Assembly (NCBI GenBank): GCA_910579685.1
Contig: CAJTVN010000035.1
Coordinates: 1 to 43,098, forward strand
Length of the DNA stretch: 43,098 nucleotides
Source: an uncultured Lachnospiraceae bacterium
GTDB lineage: Bacteria; Bacillota; Clostridia; Lachnospirales; Lachnospiraceae
Direction: 5' to 3'
Shown here: positions 14,668 through 22,865 of the stretch, piece by piece
How the letters are laid out: each line of letters opens with the position of its first letter
Position numbering within the stretch: position 1 is the first letter of the stretch
Notes under the pieces: generated by a model
Told to the model about the DNA's origin: nothing
Databases searched by the model: none
What the model saw: only the letters and a program-made list of their open reading frames with translations
Position numbers and translations under genes: made by a program

Positions 14668-16539
14668 GTGAAAGTGTATATGATACCAAAGCCTTACAGC
14701 GTGGAAGAGAAAGCGGGGGAGTTCCTGCTTCCCTGGGACGGTGTGATCACTGTGGATAACAGCTGCGGGGAGTCGTATTTTTATGCCTGCCTCCTGAAAC
14801 AGGAGATCAGGGAGAGCGTGGGATTTTCCCTGGATATTCTGGCGCAGGAGACGGAGCACACTGCGGTTTTCATGGGCCTGAACCCTGAGGGCGAATGGGA
14901 AAACGGCAAGGAAGAGTATCTGCTCGAGGTGACGCAGCGCAAAATCCGGCTGACGGCACCCTGCGGGGCCGGGCTTATCATGGGGATGCAGACACTGCGC
15001 CAGATCATCCGGCAGGCAAAGGCGGTGATTCCCTGTATGAGGGTGAGGGATTATCCGCAGATCGCCAACAGGGGCTATTATCTGGATGTGACAAGGGGAA
15101 GGATCCCGAAGCTTACGGAATTGAAAAAGCTGGTGGAAAAGCTGTCCTTTTACAAAATCAACCAGCTGCAGATCTATATTGAACACAGCTTTCTGTTTCC
15201 GGGCCTTAGCGAGGTGTGGAGAGACGATACCCCTCTGACGGCGGAGGATATCCTGGAGCTGGAGAGGCACTGCCGGAAGCATCACATTGACCTTGTCCCC
15301 AGCCTTTCCAGCTTCGGGCATCTCTATAAGGTGCTCCGGACCCGGACCTTCCGGCATCTGGGGGAATTCCCGCAGATGGCCGATGAGCCCTTCGGCTTTG
15401 TGGACAGGATGCTGCACCACACCCTGAACGTGTCCAAGGAAGAGGCGCTTACCTTTGCGAAGGAAATGATCGACAGGTATATGACGCTTTTCTCATCCCG
15501 CTACTTTAACCTGTGTGCGGACGAAACCTTTGACCTTGGAAAGGGAGAGAGCAAAGAACTGGCCGGGGAGAAGGGAACCCGGAGGTTGTATCTTGACTTT
15601 GTGAGGGAGCTTTGCAATCACGTGGTTTCCAGAGGGAAGATCCCCATGTTCTGGGGGGACATTATCCGCAGCTTTCCCGAGGCGGTATCCGAGCTTCCCA
15701 AAGAAACGATCTGCTTAAACTGGGGGTACGATGCCAACGAGGGACCCGAGGCAACCCAGGCATTTGCCCGCAGCGGCATCCGGCAGTACACCTGTCCTGG
15801 TGTGAACGGATGGAACCATCTGATTCCAAGGATCCGGGATTCCTATGAAAATATCCGCAGGATGTGCAGCTATGCGTTGACCTACGGGGCGGAAGGAGTG
15901 CTCAACACGGACTGGGGGGATTACGGCCATATCAACCATCCCGACTTCAGCACGGCCGGCATGATCTATGGGGCGGCTTTTAGCTGGCGGGGAGAAACCC
16001 TTCCTTTTGAGGAGATCAGCCGCCAGATTTCCCTGCTGGAATACGGGGACAGATCAGAATCTCTCATAACCCTGCTGGCAGGCCTGCCGGAGCAGGGCTT
16101 TGGATGGAGGCAGGCCGTGAATTATCTGGAAAAAGGGAATGCGGATAAGGAAATGTTTGAGAAAACGGCTGAGTGTCTGGAAGAGATCCGCAGAGCCGCC
16201 GGGGAGCTCTGCCGCATTCTCCCCGAGATTGACAGCTCCGGCCGGGAGAGGGCTGCGGCGTACCTGATCGGAATGAGAGGCATGGAGCTGCTTGCGCTGA
16301 CAGGCAGTTTTGTGGGAGAGAAGGAGTTTGGAACAAAGGGAGCGCAGGAGGTTTCTAAAGGGGTGCTGGCGCAGCGGCTGGAAGAATGGTTTTATGATTA
16401 TAAGGCGCTCTGGCGCAGCACGAGCCGGGAATCGGAGCTGTACCGGATTCAGAACGTGGTATATTGGTATGCGGATCTGCTGCGGGGAGCGGATGGCAGT
16501 CAGATAAACAATAATAAACAAATCGGGAAAAATTTATAA
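14668..16539 (+). CDS. Glycoside hydrolase family 20 beta-N-acetylhexosaminidase
   Basis: 623 residues from a GTG start eight bases after AGGAGG; an ATG at 14662 is only two bases from that site. An N-terminal GH20b-like domain (about 1-125, including AGLIMGMQTLRQII) is followed by the catalytic barrel: RGYYLDVTRGRIPKLTELKK, YKINQLQIYIEHSF, LVPSLSSFGHLYKV and the acid pair D285-E286 in FNLCADETFD, the Asp that orients the acetamido group and the catalytic acid Glu. WGDII and NTDWGDYGH line the rest of the site. It removes terminal GlcNAc or GalNAc from host glycans or chitin-like chains. There is no signal peptide, so it acts in the cytoplasm on imported oligosaccharides. Confidence 0.9.
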   Translation: MKVYMIPKPYSVEEKAGEFLLPWDGVITVDNSCGESYFYACLLKQEIRESVGFSLDILAQETEHTAVFMGLNPEGEWENGKEEYLLEVTQRKIRLTAPCGAGLIMGMQTLRQIIRQAKAVIPCMRVRDYPQIANRGYYLDVTRGRIPKLTELKKLVEKLSFYKINQLQIYIEHSFLFPGLSEVWRDDTPLTAEDILELERHCRKHHIDLVPSLSSFGHLYKVLRTRTFRHLGEFPQMADEPFGFVDRMLHHTLNVSKEEALTFAKEMIDRYMTLFSSRYFNLCADETFDLGKGESKELAGEKGTRRLYLDFVRELCNHVVSRGKIPMFWGDIIRSFPEAVSELPKETICLNWGYDANEGPEATQAFARSGIRQYTCPGVNGWNHLIPRIRDSYENIRRMCSYALTYGAEGVLNTDWGDYGHINHPDFSTAGMIYGAAFSWRGETLPFEEISRQISLLEYGDRSESLITLLAGLPEQGFGWRQAVNYLEKGNADKEMFEKTAECLEEIRRAAGELCRILPEIDSSGRERAAAYLIGMRGMELLALTGSFVGEKEFGTKGAQEVSKGVLAQRLEEWFYDYKALWRSTSRESELYRIQNVVYWYADLLRGADGSQINNNKQIGKNL

Positions 16540-16798
16540 AGTAACGCAATACCATTGAAATCCCTCCTGCTTCGGAGTATACTGTAATCATCGGAGTGAG
16601 CATAAAGTAAAAATGATCTGTGAGGGTGTTCCTCATCATTATCGGGAAATTCTATTCCTGTCCGAACCAGATTTCCATGCTTAAATTCCAAAAAATTGTT
16701 GCAACAGATAAAAATTGGCAGGGGCTGGTTCGGCGGGATGCGGCTGCGACAGGTTTTCGCCTGTATAGTTCCGATCCGTCTCTGCACAGGGAGGACGG

Positions 16799-17683
16799 AT
16801 GAGTAAAACGAAAGAAAAGAAAGATACTGTGGAAAAAGATTTTTTATCCTATCCGGACACGGCGGCGGACGTGATCAATGTATTGCTCTATCAGGGAGAT
16901 CAGGTGACGACGGCGGGCAGGCTGCTGGCAGGTCCCACGGAAACGGTTTATCAGGGAAGGGAGAAGCTGCGCAGTCAGATGGAAGATCTGTGTAAGTATG
17001 AGATAGAAGACGGACGTATCAGGCTGATGTATCTGATTGCGAACCAGAGCCGGACGGATGGAAAGATGCCCCTTCGGAAGGCGGGGTACGTAGGCAGCAT
17101 TTACAGAGACCAATATGAAGAGAAAGCAAAAGATACCTTTCCGGTCATAGCGTTTGTGCTGTATTGGGGAATGCCCAGATGGAGAAGCCGCCGCAGTATC
17201 TGGCAGCTGTTCAAAAAGAGGAAGCTTTCGGAAAAGGAATGGAAGTATATTGACGAGATGCACCTTCACGTATTTGAGATGAGATATCTGCCGGAAGAGA
17301 CGAGAAGTTTGTTCCGGAGTGATATGCGCATTGTGACCGACTTCCTTGCAGAGGGAAAGGATTACCGATCGAACAGGAAGGTCAGACATAAGGCGGCTCT
17401 GATCCGGATGATCCGGGTGCTTTCCGGTGATGCGGATACGGCGGATGTGGAAGAATGGCTGAGGCAGCAGGGAATCAGGGAGGAGGATGAGATTACCGTG
17501 TGCGAATTGTTTGATCAGTACGAAAGACGGGGGAGAAAGGAAGGGATCAGATTCGGAGATGCCAGACGGCTGGTAAAGGATATCGAAAACGTCATGAAGA
17601 CTTTTCAGGTTACTCTGGAAAAGGCTTGTGAGGGGCTGAATGTCACTGTGAGCGAATATGAGGAGGCAAAAAACATAACATAA
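16799..17683 (+). CDS. Rpn-family recombination-promoting nuclease/putative transposase
   Basis: 294 residues of a PD-(D/E)XK-type family common in multiple copies in Lachnospiraceae. Recognisable blocks are DFLSYPDTAADVINVLLYQG, GREKLRSQMEDLCKYEIEDG, RIRLMYLIANQSRTDGKMPL, HLHVFEMRYLPEETRSLF and EITVCELFDQYERRG, with the usual charged, Glu-rich C-terminal tail. Rpn proteins cut DNA and promote RecA-independent recombination. In related members the position before NQ is the catalytic Glu (ENQ); here it is Ala (IANQ), so activity is doubtful. GGGAGG lies seven bases before the ATG. The 259 bases upstream contain an 8-bp inverted repeat CGAACCAG/CTGGTTCG (16663-16670, 16725-16732) and no gene. 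Confidence 0.8.
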   Translation: MSKTKEKKDTVEKDFLSYPDTAADVINVLLYQGDQVTTAGRLLAGPTETVYQGREKLRSQMEDLCKYEIEDGRIRLMYLIANQSRTDGKMPLRKAGYVGSIYRDQYEEKAKDTFPVIAFVLYWGMPRWRSRRSIWQLFKKRKLSEKEWKYIDEMHLHVFEMRYLPEETRSLFRSDMRIVTDFLAEGKDYRSNRKVRHKAALIRMIRVLSGDADTADVEEWLRQQGIREEDEITVCELFDQYERRGRKEGIRFGDARRLVKDIENVMKTFQVTLEKACEGLNVTVSEYEEAKNIT

Positions 17684-17761
17684 ATCCACAAAAATGGCCG
17701 GGCAGGACCGTACCGTATATATAGAAACCCGATATGGATGGAAAAGCAGCGGAGGTGCAGG

Positions 17762-18679
17762 ATGGGGAAGAGAAGATTTATGATTTTAATAGGTGCAATG
17801 GCAGCCGGTATGGTTTTATGCATCCCTGAATGCGGGGAGAACGCAAGGGGAAACAGCGCAAAGGCCGTGGAGGCAGAAGTCCGCGCCGCAGCCAGTGCAG
17901 AACCGGAAAGAGAGAAAGCGGATGAAGAGACGGCGGAAAGAAAACAGGCTGGCCGAAAGGAAACCGTCGAGCTTGTGGGTATCAAAGCGCATGTGAAGGA
18001 AATCAGGGACGACATGCTTTTGATCAGCTCGGATACGAATGATTTTCCGGGAGCGTTTGCTGTAATTGGAGTGCAGAAAATGCCGCAGTTTCCAGAGCTG
18101 GAAGGCGGTACGTCAATCCTGATCTCCATGAGAGTGCTGGGAGAAAAGGATGAACAGGGCCATGAGAAATATGCGGCGGAGCAGATTCTCGTTTTGCAGG
18201 GTGATGAGGAGGATGTACAGGAAGATATTCTTCTCACCGGTGCTCCGGATTTTACGCTTTGTGATGTGCTGTCCAGTCGGATGGAGCCGGTCAGTCTCAG
18301 ATCCGGAAATTATACCTGGAATGTGGAGGAAAACGGTGAGGGGACAGGCGTCGTGGCCTGCGGGGCCGCACCTTTGGACGAGGCGTCCATGGATTTTACC
18401 GTGAAGCTTAAGATACCGGAGTATAACGGGATGGACGGTGCGCCTTATAGCTTTTCCACAAAGATTGCCCCTGATCTTTTGGTGGTGCGCTGCTGGAATG
18501 CGGAGGATATTGGAAACAGCAAGGCAAAGGAGGAGACGGTTGCCCGGTATTATTACAGACAGCCGCTTTTGCAGCTGGAAGCCGGAAAGGTATATGAATT
18601 TGCGGCAGAATGGAAAGAGGAGAATAAGGACAGAAACGGGTTTTACGGAAGTGCCAGTTATGTGCTGGTGACGCAGTGA
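17762..18679 (+). CDS. Secreted protein of unknown function
   Basis: 305 residues. Start at MGKRRFMILI because GCGGAGGTG lies just upstream. The N-terminus is a signal peptide (KRRF, then hydrophobic residues 6-21), followed by a Glu/Ala-rich low-complexity linker (about 30-70). From about 70 to 165 the pattern ELVGIKAHVKEIRDDMLLIS and SILISMRVLGEKDEQG looks like an OB-type beta barrel (inference). The C-terminal 140 residues are beta-rich with YTWNVEENGEGTGVVACG. No catalytic motif is seen. It ends 11 bases before the kinase gene, so it is probably the first gene of the secreted-protein/kinase/regulator unit and could modulate the kinase from outside. Confidence 0.6.
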   Translation: MGKRRFMILIGAMAAGMVLCIPECGENARGNSAKAVEAEVRAAASAEPEREKADEETAERKQAGRKETVELVGIKAHVKEIRDDMLLISSDTNDFPGAFAVIGVQKMPQFPELEGGTSILISMRVLGEKDEQGHEKYAAEQILVLQGDEEDVQEDILLTGAPDFTLCDVLSSRMEPVSLRSGNYTWNVEENGEGTGVVACGAAPLDEASMDFTVKLKIPEYNGMDGAPYSFSTKIAPDLLVVRCWNAEDIGNSKAKEETVARYYYRQPLLQLEAGKVYEFAAEWKEENKDRNGFYGSASYVLVTQ

Positions 18680-18690
18680 GAGGGCTTACC

Positions 18691-20025
18691 ATGCTGACCT
18701 TCCAATACTATTTGCTTGGATTTTTGGATACGGTGGCGGGACATTTTATGCTGGTTTCCTATTTGCTGGCGGTGACGGACGAACAGGCCGTATGGAGCAG
18801 GCTGAAAAAACTGCCGCCGCTGTCCTTGTCCCCGGTCATAGCGTTCCTGCTTTCCCTTGGACTGTCCGCAGTTCTGGAAGTTGGAATCCTCCGATATTTC
18901 ATCATGTCTTTTGTCACGCTTGTCATGTGTTCCCTGTGGGTGACGTGGGCGTGGCGGTGGGATATCTGGCGGGCTTTTTCCGCCGTATGTATGGCCGGTA
19001 TTCTGCAGGTGGCCGCCACTGCTCTGGTCCAGGTTCTGTTTCTGATGTTTCCGTCCGGCCTGAAGCTGGATGCAGCGGCCATGGCCGCCGCCCTGCTTTT
19101 TTCTGCGGCATCTGCCGCCATGCTGAAGCGTCTGCATTTTGGCACATGGTTCCGGCTGCTGCTTGAGGATCAGGCAAATCTGCGCAGGACGGCTGCTCTC
19201 ATCTTTGCGCTGGAAATTTCCATGGAAACCTTTCTCATTCTGCAAAATGGCGTCCGGGGGCAGTATCTTGCGGCATATTACAGCCTGGCCGTTGTGCTGG
19301 TGCTGCTGATGATAGGGCTGATCGTCTATCTGGCTCATCGTTTTGATGACAGCCGCCTGCTTCAGGCGCAGCGTGACATCATCATCCAGCAGCAGATTTA
19401 CGAACAGAGCCTGGAAGATATCCGCAGGGAGATCCGCTCTTTCCGGCACGACTATAAGAATCTCCTGGCGGGTCTGCCCCTGCAGACACAGGAAGGGGCG
19501 CAGGATGTACTGTGCGCCACTTTGCCAGAGCTGGATGCGGACTTTGACCGGCACCTGGGTGAAAAGATCCGGTTATCCGTTCAAATCGGCAACCTGCGGA
19601 TTCCTCAGATACGCAGCCTTTTGCTGTGTAAGCTTACCGATATGGGAAATAAGGGCGTTGAGTGCCGCCTGGAAGTGCTCTACCCCGTAGAGCGCATAAG
19701 CATAAACGTGTGGGATTTCGTCCGTTGCCTGGGCGTGCTGACGGACAATGCGATAGAGGCCGCACAGGATGTGCAACAGCCCTGGGTTGAAATCGTCCTG
19801 CTGGCTCAGGGCGGATCCGTGTTTCTTCGGGTGGCCAATCCTTATACGAATGTTATCGACCCGGGAAAGCTGTGGGAGAATGGCTGGTCTACCAAAGGGC
19901 CGGGCAGGGGTCTTGGACTGTCCGGTTACCGGCATATTCTGGAGGGTTATCCCAATGCAACTGTCTGTACCAGCTGGGAGAATCACGTGTTTGTACAGGA
20001 ATTGACGCTGGAGGACAGGACATGA
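18691..20025 (+). CDS. AgrC-like GHKL sensor histidine kinase
   Basis: 444 residues. About six N-terminal membrane helices (to residue ~215) form the sensor, then a coiled segment QIYEQSLEDIRREIRS leads to the phosphoacceptor H253 in RSFRHDYKNLLAGL, the H-box of the HPK10/AgrC class. The ATPase has N-box GVLTDNAIEAAQDV and G-box GPGRGLGLSGYR. This class usually senses peptides and phosphorylates a LytTR regulator, which is encoded next with an ATGA overlap. Start taken at 18691 (AGAGGG upstream); a GTG at 18676 overlaps the previous stop and lacks a ribosome site. No AgrB/AgrD-type peptide genes are adjacent, so the signal is unknown. Confidence 0.9.
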   Translation: MLTFQYYLLGFLDTVAGHFMLVSYLLAVTDEQAVWSRLKKLPPLSLSPVIAFLLSLGLSAVLEVGILRYFIMSFVTLVMCSLWVTWAWRWDIWRAFSAVCMAGILQVAATALVQVLFLMFPSGLKLDAAAMAAALLFSAASAAMLKRLHFGTWFRLLLEDQANLRRTAALIFALEISMETFLILQNGVRGQYLAAYYSLAVVLVLLMIGLIVYLAHRFDDSRLLQAQRDIIIQQQIYEQSLEDIRREIRSFRHDYKNLLAGLPLQTQEGAQDVLCATLPELDADFDRHLGEKIRLSVQIGNLRIPQIRSLLLCKLTDMGNKGVECRLEVLYPVERISINVWDFVRCLGVLTDNAIEAAQDVQQPWVEIVLLAQGGSVFLRVANPYTNVIDPGKLWENGWSTKGPGRGLGLSGYRHILEGYPNATVCTSWENHVFVQELTLEDRT

Positions 20026-20759
20026 TTGAAATCTATATTTGCGATGACGAGGATGCGATCCGCCAGCAGATTCAGACGGCATTAGAGCGGAAGATTCTGG
20101 CGGAGAATTATGATATGAAGGTTGTATGCAGCGCAGCCAGTGCGCAGAAGCTGCTCGATGCGGCAAAAGACGGCAGACAGGGAATCTATTTTCTGGACGT
20201 GGATCTCAAGGACAGGGAATGGGACGGTTTCCGGCTGGGACAGCAGCTGCGCCGGCGGGATCCTTACGGGACGCTGGTATATATCACAGGCTACGGCGAA
20301 CTGGCATGGCGCACATTTCAATATCATCTGGAGGCGTTTGATTACATTGTAAAGGAGCCGGAGAGAGTTGGGCCTTCGGCGGCACGGTGCCTGGAGGAGA
20401 TCAACATGCGTCTTCTCGAGCAGCGCCGCAATCCGGTTCAGACGCTTACCCTGCGGACAGGGGAGGTGGTACGCCACATTCCTTTGGACAGTATTCTCTT
20501 TTTTGAAACCGCCTCCGCTGCTCATCATGTCCTGCTGCATACCCAGGGCGGCCGGATCGATTTCCTTGGAAGCCTGAATGAACTGGAAGAACAGCTGGGG
20601 GAGGGCTTTATCCGTACACACCGGGCTTATCTGGTGGCCGCGGATAAGATTGAGGCGGTGGACTTAAAACACAATAAGCTGTGGGCGGGCGGTCGTGAAT
20701 GCCTGCTCTCCCGCAGCGGCAAGGCAAAGCTTCGCCGAAAAGCGGAAGGGAACCAGTAA
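20022..20759 (+). CDS. LytTR response regulator (AgrA-like)
   Basis: 245 residues from an ATG overlapping the kinase stop. The receiver domain (1-125) has the acidic pocket CDDED (residues 7-11) and phospho-acceptor D59 in YFLDVDLKDREWDG, and Lys in FDYIVKEPERV. The C-terminal LytTR domain (about 140-240) shows TLRTGEVVRHIPLDSILFFE, GSLNELEEQLGEGFIRTHR and AYLVAADKIEAV. It should bind paired direct repeats two helical turns apart and activate transcription; just such a pair lies 12 bases after this gene, ahead of the DUF6440 gene. Confidence 0.92.
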   Translation: MIEIYICDDEDAIRQQIQTALERKILAENYDMKVVCSAASAQKLLDAAKDGRQGIYFLDVDLKDREWDGFRLGQQLRRRDPYGTLVYITGYGELAWRTFQYHLEAFDYIVKEPERVGPSAARCLEEINMRLLEQRRNPVQTLTLRTGEVVRHIPLDSILFFETASAAHHVLLHTQGGRIDFLGSLNELEEQLGEGFIRTHRAYLVAADKIEAVDLKHNKLWAGGRECLLSRSGKAKLRRKAEGNQ

Positions 20760-20771
20760 GGCCTTTTTCGT

Positions 20772-20839
20772 TCCATTCAGGAAATTTTGATGTTCATTCG
20801 GGAAATCTGAGCCCTATGCCGGCATTTTTGTGGTATGTT
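20772..20839 (+). promoter_or_regulatory. 21-bp-phased direct repeats and promoter, probable LytTR target
   Basis: Two copies of TYCATTCRGGAAATYT start at 20772 and 20793, exactly 21 bases apart and identical in 13 of 16 positions. An extended -10 (TGGTATGTT, with TATGTT at 20834-20839) follows, so the second repeat ends just upstream of the -35 position. This is the geometry of ComE/AgrA/FsrA-type sites. Binding by the adjacent regulator is inference. Confidence 0.65.
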
Positions 20840-20883
20840 TGTGCTGGCAGAACAACGACAGGATGGGAAAGGAGCGCAGGCAT

Positions 20884-21063
20884 ATGGCAAAGGATCGTTT
20901 TGTAGAAGTCTATTCACAGGGGCTTACCAATGTGGAAAAAATTATTGTAGACAAGGAAACAGGAGTGAATTACCTTCTGGCAGCCTCTACTCTGACAGCG
21001 GGCTGCGGGATGAGCGTTTTGGTGGATCAGAACGGGAAACCGATTGTCACTCCCGTCAATTAA
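20884..21063 (+). CDS. DUF6440-like small protein
   Basis: 59 residues from ATG, with GGAGCGCAGG as ribosome site. FVEVYSQGLTNVEKIIVDKE followed by TGVNYLLA and GMSVLVDQNGKPIV matches the DUF6440 pattern (a small beta-rich protein with IxVDxxTGVxYL and LLDxxGxPxV). No function is known for the family. Its promoter region carries the direct repeats described for the preceding regulator, so it is probably the main output of the AgrC/AgrA-like pair. A large nested inverted repeat follows its stop codon. Confidence 0.75.
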   Translation: MAKDRFVEVYSQGLTNVEKIIVDKETGVNYLLAASTLTAGCGMSVLVDQNGKPIVTPVN

Positions 21064-21067
21064 AAAG

Positions 21068-21132
21068 CGGCAGATTGTATTTCGATTCATCCTGTCTGTC
21101 TGTCGGAATCGAAAAAACATATTAGTCTGCCG
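21068..21132. repeat. Nested two-tier inverted repeat after the DUF6440 gene
   Basis: Outer arms CGGCAGA/TCTGCCG (21068-21074, 21126-21132) enclose inner arms TTCGATTC/GAATCGAA (21081-21088, 21106-21113). There is no U-run, so it is a structured 3' region or double operator rather than a textbook terminator. Confidence 0.5.
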
Positions 21133-21207
21133 GATAATCCTCGACGCTGTGGGATTCAAGTTCATACCAGATGTGGAAAAATGAATCGGGAGGCGAAACT
21201 TTGAGTG

Positions 21208-21263
21208 TTGACTCTCATAGCCGCATATGATAGAATAGAACTGTTCTAATTAGAATGGTTCTA
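21208..21263 (+). promoter_or_regulatory. Promoter with 28-bp palindromic operator
   Basis: TTGACT (21208-21213), 17-base spacer, TAGAAT (21231-21236). A palindrome starts within the -10 and runs from 21236 to 21263: TAGAAC, two bases, TTCTAATTAGAA, two bases, GTTCTA. Equivalent description: two tandem AGAAC-N-GTTCT boxes 15 bases apart. It must bind a dimeric repressor that blocks the hydrolase promoter. A short 8-bp tandem repeat (GATCAGAA, three copies with one change, 21283-21306) follows in the leader. Confidence 0.7.
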
Positions 21264-21340
21264 TAAAGAGATCTGAAAGAAGGATCAGAAGATCAGAAGA
21301 TAAGAAGAGTATTGTGAGAATTGTACGATGGAGAAAAAGG

Positions 21341-22078
21341 ATGCCTTATATTAAAGTAAATAATCTTAACATGTTTTATGAGGAGTTCGGCAGAGGGGAA
21401 GCACTGCTGTTCCTTCACAGCCATTTCAGCAGGGGGCTGCTGGCTTTCGCTGCCCAGATTCAGCCGTTTTCGGGGAGCTACCGCTGCCTTTTACCTGATT
21501 TCAGAGGCCACGGCAGAACCATGTGTGACAGCCTGGAATGGAACAGCCGCATGATCGCAGACGATATGGCGGATTTTTTGGACGTTTTGGAGATTCCGTC
21601 TGCACATTTGTTTGGTCACAGCTGCGGTGCATATGTGGGATGCTATATGGCCGCAAAGTACCCTGAAAAGGTGAAAAGCCTTGTCCTGGTCGGTGGAGGA
21701 GCTTATCCAAGGGCGGAAAGCGCAGACAGTTTTCTTCCGGAAAGCCTTTTGGAAAAGAACGATACCAAATTTATTGAAGATATGAAAGTAAGGCACAATG
21801 AAGCCTGCAAAGGTGACTGGCAGACTTACCTGAGGATGACGGTCAACGATTGGAAAACGCATCCGAGTCTGACTGACGATGAATGGGCGGCAATCAAATG
21901 CCCGGCGTTTTTCATAAACGGTGAAAAGGATCCCTTTGGGACTTGTGCGGAGCTTAAGAAAAAAGTTTCATCGGCAAGGGTTTATGAGGTAAAGGGCGGG
22001 GGACACCGCCCGCATTTTGTCGGAGAACAGGCGAAGGAGCTTAACCCGATGATCCTTGATTTTTTAGCGTCATGCTGA
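21341..22078 (+). CDS. Alpha/beta hydrolase
   Basis: 245 residues. The fold's catalytic triad is visible: Ser in the nucleophile elbow LFGHSCGAYVG, Asp in NGEKDPFG and His in GGGHRPHFV near the C-terminus. LLFLHSHFSRG replaces the usual HGxxG oxyanion loop. It hydrolyses an unknown ester or similar bond in the cytoplasm. Start at MPYIKVNNLN (AAAAAGG just upstream); a GTG at 21314 is in frame. The strong promoter with a palindromic operator 80-130 bases upstream shows that expression is inducible. It stands before a GNAT stub and a MarR gene. Confidence 0.88.
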   Translation: MPYIKVNNLNMFYEEFGRGEALLFLHSHFSRGLLAFAAQIQPFSGSYRCLLPDFRGHGRTMCDSLEWNSRMIADDMADFLDVLEIPSAHLFGHSCGAYVGCYMAAKYPEKVKSLVLVGGGAYPRAESADSFLPESLLEKNDTKFIEDMKVRHNEACKGDWQTYLRMTVNDWKTHPSLTDDEWAAIKCPAFFINGEKDPFGTCAELKKKVSSARVYEVKGGGHRPHFVGEQAKELNPMILDFLASC

Positions 22079-22207
22079 TGATGCAAGCAGGTGAGGAAGA
22101 ATTATATTATCAAAGGGAAGCATTCTCTTTGACGCAGCCATCGAGCGGTTTAAACAGGAATATACGAAGGAATCGGTTGAGAGGGAAGAAATGAGGAGGG
22201 AACGATC

Positions 22208-22351
22208 ATGGACTGCAGGAGAATCAGCGATTCCGACCGGGAACGGATCAATACGTTTATAAAGCGTCACTGGTTTACCACTACAATGGTTATCCAGGGC
22301 AAAGAAATTGACATGACGAAAACAGAGGATTTGACATGGCTGAGCTTTTGA
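22208..22351 (+). pseudogene. GNAT acetyltransferase, N-terminal stub (47 codons)
   Basis: A strong ribosome site (GAGGAGGGAACG) precedes MDCRRISDSDRERINTFIKR, then HWFTTTMVIQGKEIDMTKTED, the typical beginning of the INxFIxxHWFTTxMVxRG acetyltransferase group. After TKTED the frame leaves the family and stops (LTWLSF). Motifs A and B are absent. The 126 bases before it also read as a helical protein tail (FDAAIERFKQEYTKESVERE), so another truncated gene may end here. The stub lies between an inducible hydrolase gene and a MarR gene. Confidence 0.6.
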
Positions 22352-22372
22352 TAAAGAGAAAGGCGGTTTGGT

Positions 22373-22813
22373 TTGGAGACAAGGGGCGGTTTTTATATTA
22401 CACAGATCAAGCAGCGGCAGGAGAGAATCTTCGAAAAGCTGCTGCGGGAGAACGGAACAGAGATCAGCGGCGGGCAGGGAAGGATTCTGTTTGTCCTGTG
22501 GAAAAATGACAATCTGACGGTCAGTGAGATCAGCAGAAAGACGTCTCTTGCGAAAAACACGGTCTCCATTGTGGTGGACAAAATGGTGCAGAAGGGGATT
22601 GTGGAGAGGACGATCAATCCTGACAACCGGCGCCAGACCATCATATCTCTCACGGAATATGCAAGAACCCTGCGGGAGAAATACGAGCAGGTATCGCAGC
22701 GGATGAACCATCTCTTTTACCGGGGATTCTCGCAGGAAGAGCGGGTGGAATTCGAGCGGTATCTGGCCCGCATCCTGGAGACGCTGACACAGTGGGAGGA
22801 TGGGTATAAGTAG
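22373..22813 (+). CDS. MarR-family transcriptional regulator
   Basis: 146 residues from a TTG start (AAAGGCGG upstream). The winged helix is clear: ISGGQGRILFVLWKNDNLTV, SEISRKTSLAKNTVSIVVDK (recognition helix) and GIVERTINPDNRRQTIISLT (wing with the DxRR motif). MarR proteins repress as dimers on palindromes and release on binding phenolic or other ligands. It precedes a flavin-split-barrel gene by 52 bases, its probable target, and it is also a candidate binder of the 28-bp palindrome at 21236. Confidence 0.92.
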   Translation: METRGGFYITQIKQRQERIFEKLLRENGTEISGGQGRILFVLWKNDNLTVSEISRKTSLAKNTVSIVVDKMVQKGIVERTINPDNRRQTIISLTEYARTLREKYEQVSQRMNHLFYRGFSQEERVEFERYLARILETLTQWEDGYK

Positions 22814-22865
22814 CGGCGAGATTTTATACAGGAGAATTGAAAATAACGACAGGGGAGGACTGGAA

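Noticed and set aside
16697..16706. 10-bp palindrome TGTTGCAACA upstream of the Rpn gene
   Set aside because: Too short and isolated to support as an operator; expected by chance at this scale.
18658..19554. 298-codon minus-strand frame over the kinase gene
   Set aside because: Antisense to a kinase with complete H, N and G boxes.
21283..21306. GATCAGAA tandem repeat as a possible CRISPR or microsatellite locus
   Set aside because: Only three 8-bp units with one change and no spacers; mentioned with the promoter instead.
22082..22207. Separate gene ending near the GNAT stub (FDAAIERFKQEYTKESVERE)
   Set aside because: Protein-like but without a start, and its frame runs on into the GNAT stub; noted only as a possible remnant.
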